Positions 61,685 to 64,000 of a DNA stretch of 64,000 bases are shown here, piece after piece; position 1 is the stretch's first letter, and the number at the start of each line of letters is the position of its first letter. This DNA comes from Saccharopolyspora kobensis. GTDB taxonomy: Bacteria > Actinomycetota > Actinomycetes > Mycobacteriales > Pseudonocardiaceae. Below the pieces are notes generated by a model. That model saw only the letters and a program-made list of their open reading frames with translations. It searched no databases and was not told the origin of the DNA. Made by a program: the position numbers and the translations under genes. The stretch lies in contig NZ_FNVB01000014.1 in the NCBI RefSeq assembly GCF_900108315.1, positions 1 to 64,000 on the forward strand. The letters are read 5' to 3'.

Positions 61685-63122
61685 AGCCCGGAGCTGCCGG
61701 AGTCTTGCGCCGGGTCAGGACGACCTCGGCCAGTGCCACCAGCAGGGCCGCGGTGACGAAGGCGATCGAGACGATCAGGCCGCTGGTGATCGCCGCGTCG
61801 AAGCCGCTGGTGGCCAGCACTCCGAAGAAGAGACCGGAAGCCGCTGCCGTGCCCACCGCCGAGCCGATGCGCTGGCCGGTCTGCTGGACTCCCGCCGCCG
61901 TTCCGCCGTGGGCCACGTCGATCTCGCTGAGCGTCACCGTCTGGTTCGGGGAGATCACCAGGCCGCTGCCGATTCCCGCCACCAGCAGGGGCGCCGCCGT
62001 CACCGCGCCCGCCATCGGTCCGGGGTGGGTGGCCAGCAGGAGATCCGTCGCCAGCAGGCCGAGCAGCGCCGCCACCAGGCCGATGATCACCAGGGAGCGG
62101 CCCATGCGGTGCACGATCCGGCCGCCCAGGGCGGAGGACACCGCCGAACCGACCGCGAACGGCGTCAGCGCCAGCCCGGCTTGCAGCGCCGAATAGCCCA
62201 GGCCGCGCTGGAAGTACACCGCCAGCACGAAGAAGATGCTGGTGAACCCGGCGAAGTAGAGCAGGCCGAGGGTGGCGCCGAAGGAGTAGCTGCGGATCCG
62301 CAGCAGGCGCAGGTTCACCAGCGGGTGGTTCCCGCGCTTGTCGTACCAGTGCTCCCACACCGGGAACGACGCCAGCAGCACCACCGCGACGATCAGCAGG
62401 TACCACGGGCTGCCGCCCCCGCCCTCCTGCTCGACCAGCGGCAGCAGCAGGCACAGCAGACCACCGCCGAGCAGCAGCACGCCCACCAGGTCGAGGCTCC
62501 GGGCCGCCTCCCGCCGGGTGTCGCGCGGCAGGACGCGCATCCCGTACAGGATCGCCGCCGCGCCGATCGGCAGGTTCACGAAGAACACCCAGCGCCAGCC
62601 GTGCTCCGCGCCCGCCAGCTGGATGATCAGGCCACCGAGCAGCGGGCCGATCGCGGTGGAGATGCCCACCACGGCGCCGAACAGGCCGAAGGCCTTGCCG
62701 CGCTCACGACCGTGGAACAGCTGCTGCATCAGGCCGAGCACCTGCGGGTTGAGCAGTCCGCCCGCCACGCCCTGCAGGAGGCGGGCCACCACCAGCCACA
62801 GCGGTGTCATCGCGAATCCGGCAAGCGCGCTGGCCACCGTGAACGCGCCCAGCGCCAGCAGGAACATCCTGCTCCGGCCCCGGTCGTCGCCCAGCCGGCC
62901 CGCGGGCACCAGCACCAGGCCGAAGGTCAGCGCGTAGCCGGAGACCACCCAGGACAGCGCGGCGGCGGGCGCGTCCAGGCCCTGCTGGATGGACGGCAGC
63001 GCGACGTTGACGATGCTGACGTCCAGCAGCGTCATGAATCCCGCGATCAGGCAGACGGCCAGCACTCGCCAGCGGGTGGCGGACGGCTCGTCGGTCCGCG
63101 GCTTCGACTCGGTCGGGTCCAC
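61680..63122 (-). CDS. DHA2-family multidrug exporter (MFS, 14 TM)
   Basis: 480 aa from GTG 63122. FMTLLDVSIVNVALPSIQQGL in TM1, motif A GRLGDDRGRSRMFLLALG after TM2 and the antiporter motif C GPLLGGLIIQLAGAEHGWRWVFFVNLPIG (span) in TM5 identify the 14-segment EmrB/QacA group. It should export drugs or natural products by proton antiport. The gene is divergent from an XRE-TetR fusion regulator across 221 bp with a strong palindrome, the usual regulator-pump arrangement. Confidence 0.94.
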   Translation of the reverse strand: MDPTESKPRTDEPSATRWRVLAVCLIAGFMTLLDVSIVNVALPSIQQGLDAPAAALSWVVSGYALTFGLVLVPAGRLGDDRGRSRMFLLALGAFTVASALAGFAMTPLWLVVARLLQGVAGGLLNPQVLGLMQQLFHGRERGKAFGLFGAVVGISTAIGPLLGGLIIQLAGAEHGWRWVFFVNLPIGAAAILYGMRVLPRDTRREAARSLDLVGVLLLGGGLLCLLLPLVEQEGGGGSPWYLLIVAVVLLASFPVWEHWYDKRGNHPLVNLRLLRIRSYSFGATLGLLYFAGFTSIFFVLAVYFQRGLGYSALQAGLALTPFAVGSAVSSALGGRIVHRMGRSLVIIGLVAALLGLLATDLLLATHPGPMAGAVTAAPLLVAGIGSGLVISPNQTVTLSEIDVAHGGTAAGVQQTGQRIGSAVGTAAASGLFFGVLATSGFDAAITSGLIVSIAFVTAALLVALAEVVLTRRKTPAAPGS

Positions 63123-63304
63123 GGATTCACCTCAGCACGTTCGTTCTAGGCTCGCACTACCCGGTTCGGCCCAGCATTGCGACCGACTGACTTATCAATC
63201 ACGTCCACCGTCCGAGCGGCCGCGCGACAGCCGCATCGGACCGCCTCTAGCTAGGCATATTCCGCAACTGGACCGGACGGCAGACGATCGCAACACGGTC
63301 GGAT

Positions 63305-63323
63305 CATTGCGATTCTCGCAATG
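63305..63323. promoter_or_regulatory. Palindromic operator before the XRE-TetR gene
   Basis: CATTGCGATTCTCGCAATG has perfect 8-bp arms around TTC. A second exact half-site CATTGCGA lies at 63175-63182, nearer the exporter, and an ATCGCAAC half near 63287. It starts 21 bp before the regulator start and is the likely autoregulatory site. Confidence 0.7.
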
Positions 63324-63343
63324 TGCTGTTAGCGTTCCGTCTC

Positions 63344-64000
63344 GTGCAGGACACGACGGCTGCGTTGCGCCAGCGGGTGCGCGACGTGTTGCGCCAGTAC
63401 CCCGGGAGCCAGCGCGCTTTCGCCGAGCAGATCGGGTTGGACCCCACCAAGCTGTCCAAGTCGCTGACCGGCACCAGGCGGTTCACCCCGGTCGAGCTCA
63501 CCCGCATCGCCGAGCTGACCGGCGTGACGGTGAACTGGCTGATCAACGGCGGCGACGACGTCGAGACGGTGGCCGCCGCGCCGCAGCGCACCGCCCGTCC
63601 CGCTCGCGATCCCGGCGACCTCCGGGAAGCCAGCCGCTACCAGCAGATCCTCGACGCCGCCTGGCACCTGATCGCCGAACGCGGCTACCACTCGGTGCGC
63701 GTCTCCGACGTGGCCAAGGAGTGCGGCACCAGCGCGGCGACCATCCACTACTACTTCCCCGGCCGCAACGACCTGCTCACCGAGACGCTGCGCTACTCGG
63801 TGCGACTGGCCTTCGACCGGCAGGTCGCCGAGCTGCACGCGGTCGAGGACGCCCACGAGCGCCTGCTGCGGCTGGTGGAGCTGCAGCTGCCCACGCCCGG
63901 GCTGCTGCGCCAGGAGTGGTCGATCTGGCTGCAGGTGTGGAACGAGAGCGCGCTCAACCCCGACCTGCAGGTGCTGCACAGCGACTCCTACACGCGCTGG
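63344..64000 (+). CDS. XRE-TetR fusion regulator, 3' end cut by the window
   Basis: Open from GTG 63344 to the window end (219 codons, no stop). Residues about 15-70 form an XRE/lambda-type helix-turn-helix: GSQRAFAEQIGLDPTKLSKSLTG and TPVELTRIAELTGVTVNWLING. After a 25-residue linker, residues about 97-145 form a TetR helix-turn-helix: QILDAAWHLIAERGYHSVRV, DVAKECGTSAATIHYYFPGRNDLL, followed by the start of a BetI-like ligand domain. Two DNA-binding modules in one chain occur in actinobacteria. It is divergent from the DHA2 exporter, its likely target. Confidence 0.9.
   Translation, partial: MQDTTAALRQRVRDVLRQYPGSQRAFAEQIGLDPTKLSKSLTGTRRFTPVELTRIAELTGVTVNWLINGGDDVETVAAAPQRTARPARDPGDLREASRYQQILDAAWHLIAERGYHSVRVSDVAKECGTSAATIHYYFPGRNDLLTETLRYSVRLAFDRQVAELHAVEDAHERLLRLVELQLPTPGLLRQEWSIWLQVWNESALNPDLQVLHSDSYTRW

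Overview
The window is GC-rich, gene-dense DNA with the codon pattern of an actinomycete. Several gene families point the same way: GarA (FHA), a mycothiol-type DinB protein, a bifunctional nuclease, a sensor Ser/Thr kinase and XRE/DUF397-type regulators. The gene order around gcvP/gcvH/garA resembles the mycobacterial gcvB-Rv1830-Rv1829-Rv1828-garA-gcvH-pgsA2 block. A Pseudonocardiaceae-like genome (for example Saccharopolyspora) is my inference; no rRNA or marker gene is present to prove it. No tRNA, rRNA, CRISPR array, insertion sequence or prophage was recognised.

Layout. 1-9.2 kb holds the end of a CBS-domain protein, a membrane Ser/Thr kinase, small enzymes, two MFS exporters and ArsR/HxlR regulators. 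9.25-24.7 kb is a catabolic island: Zn-dehydrogenase, SDR, two unusual aldo/keto reductases, three alpha/beta hydrolases, a methyltransferase-fold protein, an amidohydrolase, a Dpp-type ABC importer (four genes) and a TetR regulator. Six similar imperfect palindromes (core TCTACGACYGTAGA) lie in front of its transcription units, including both divergent reductase promoters, which suggests one TetR-controlled regulon. 24.8-28.6 kb adds a second amidohydrolase, a MoaF-like protein and an MFS carrier. 28.8-33.2 kb is a second catabolic operon (acetophenone-dioxygenase-like cupin, MFS, Zn-ADH, SDR) followed by an AraC regulator broken by an in-frame stop.

33.3-36 kb has a ChrB-like regulator with an MFS exporter, a membrane protein whose Shine-Dalgarno lies in a long hairpin, and a cysteine-free HesB-like protein. 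36.2-43 kb is the glycine-cleavage/GarA block: gcvP behind a tandem glycine riboswitch, a MerR regulator, a bifunctional nuclease, garA, gcvH and a CDP-alcohol phosphatidyltransferase. 43.9-47.5 kb encodes an acyl-CoA synthetase and a secreted beta-N-acetylhexosaminidase. 47.6-52.4 kb is a complete 2,3-dihydroxybenzoate operon (entA, entC, entE, an isochorismatase and a free aryl carrier protein) behind two iron boxes. 52.6-56.2 kb is a malonate-type unit: a fused carboxyltransferase, a MatB-like ligase and a divergent GntR regulator. 57-64 kb has a large-subunit catalase, an amino-acid permease, small proteins, a DHA2 exporter and a divergent XRE-TetR fusion regulator cut by the window end.

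Most promising for follow-up are the six-site regulon with its two reductases lacking the catalytic histidine, the palindrome cluster at 28.64-28.78 kb, the SD-masking hairpin at 35.08-35.13 kb, and the malonate-type unit with an unexpected carboxyltransferase.
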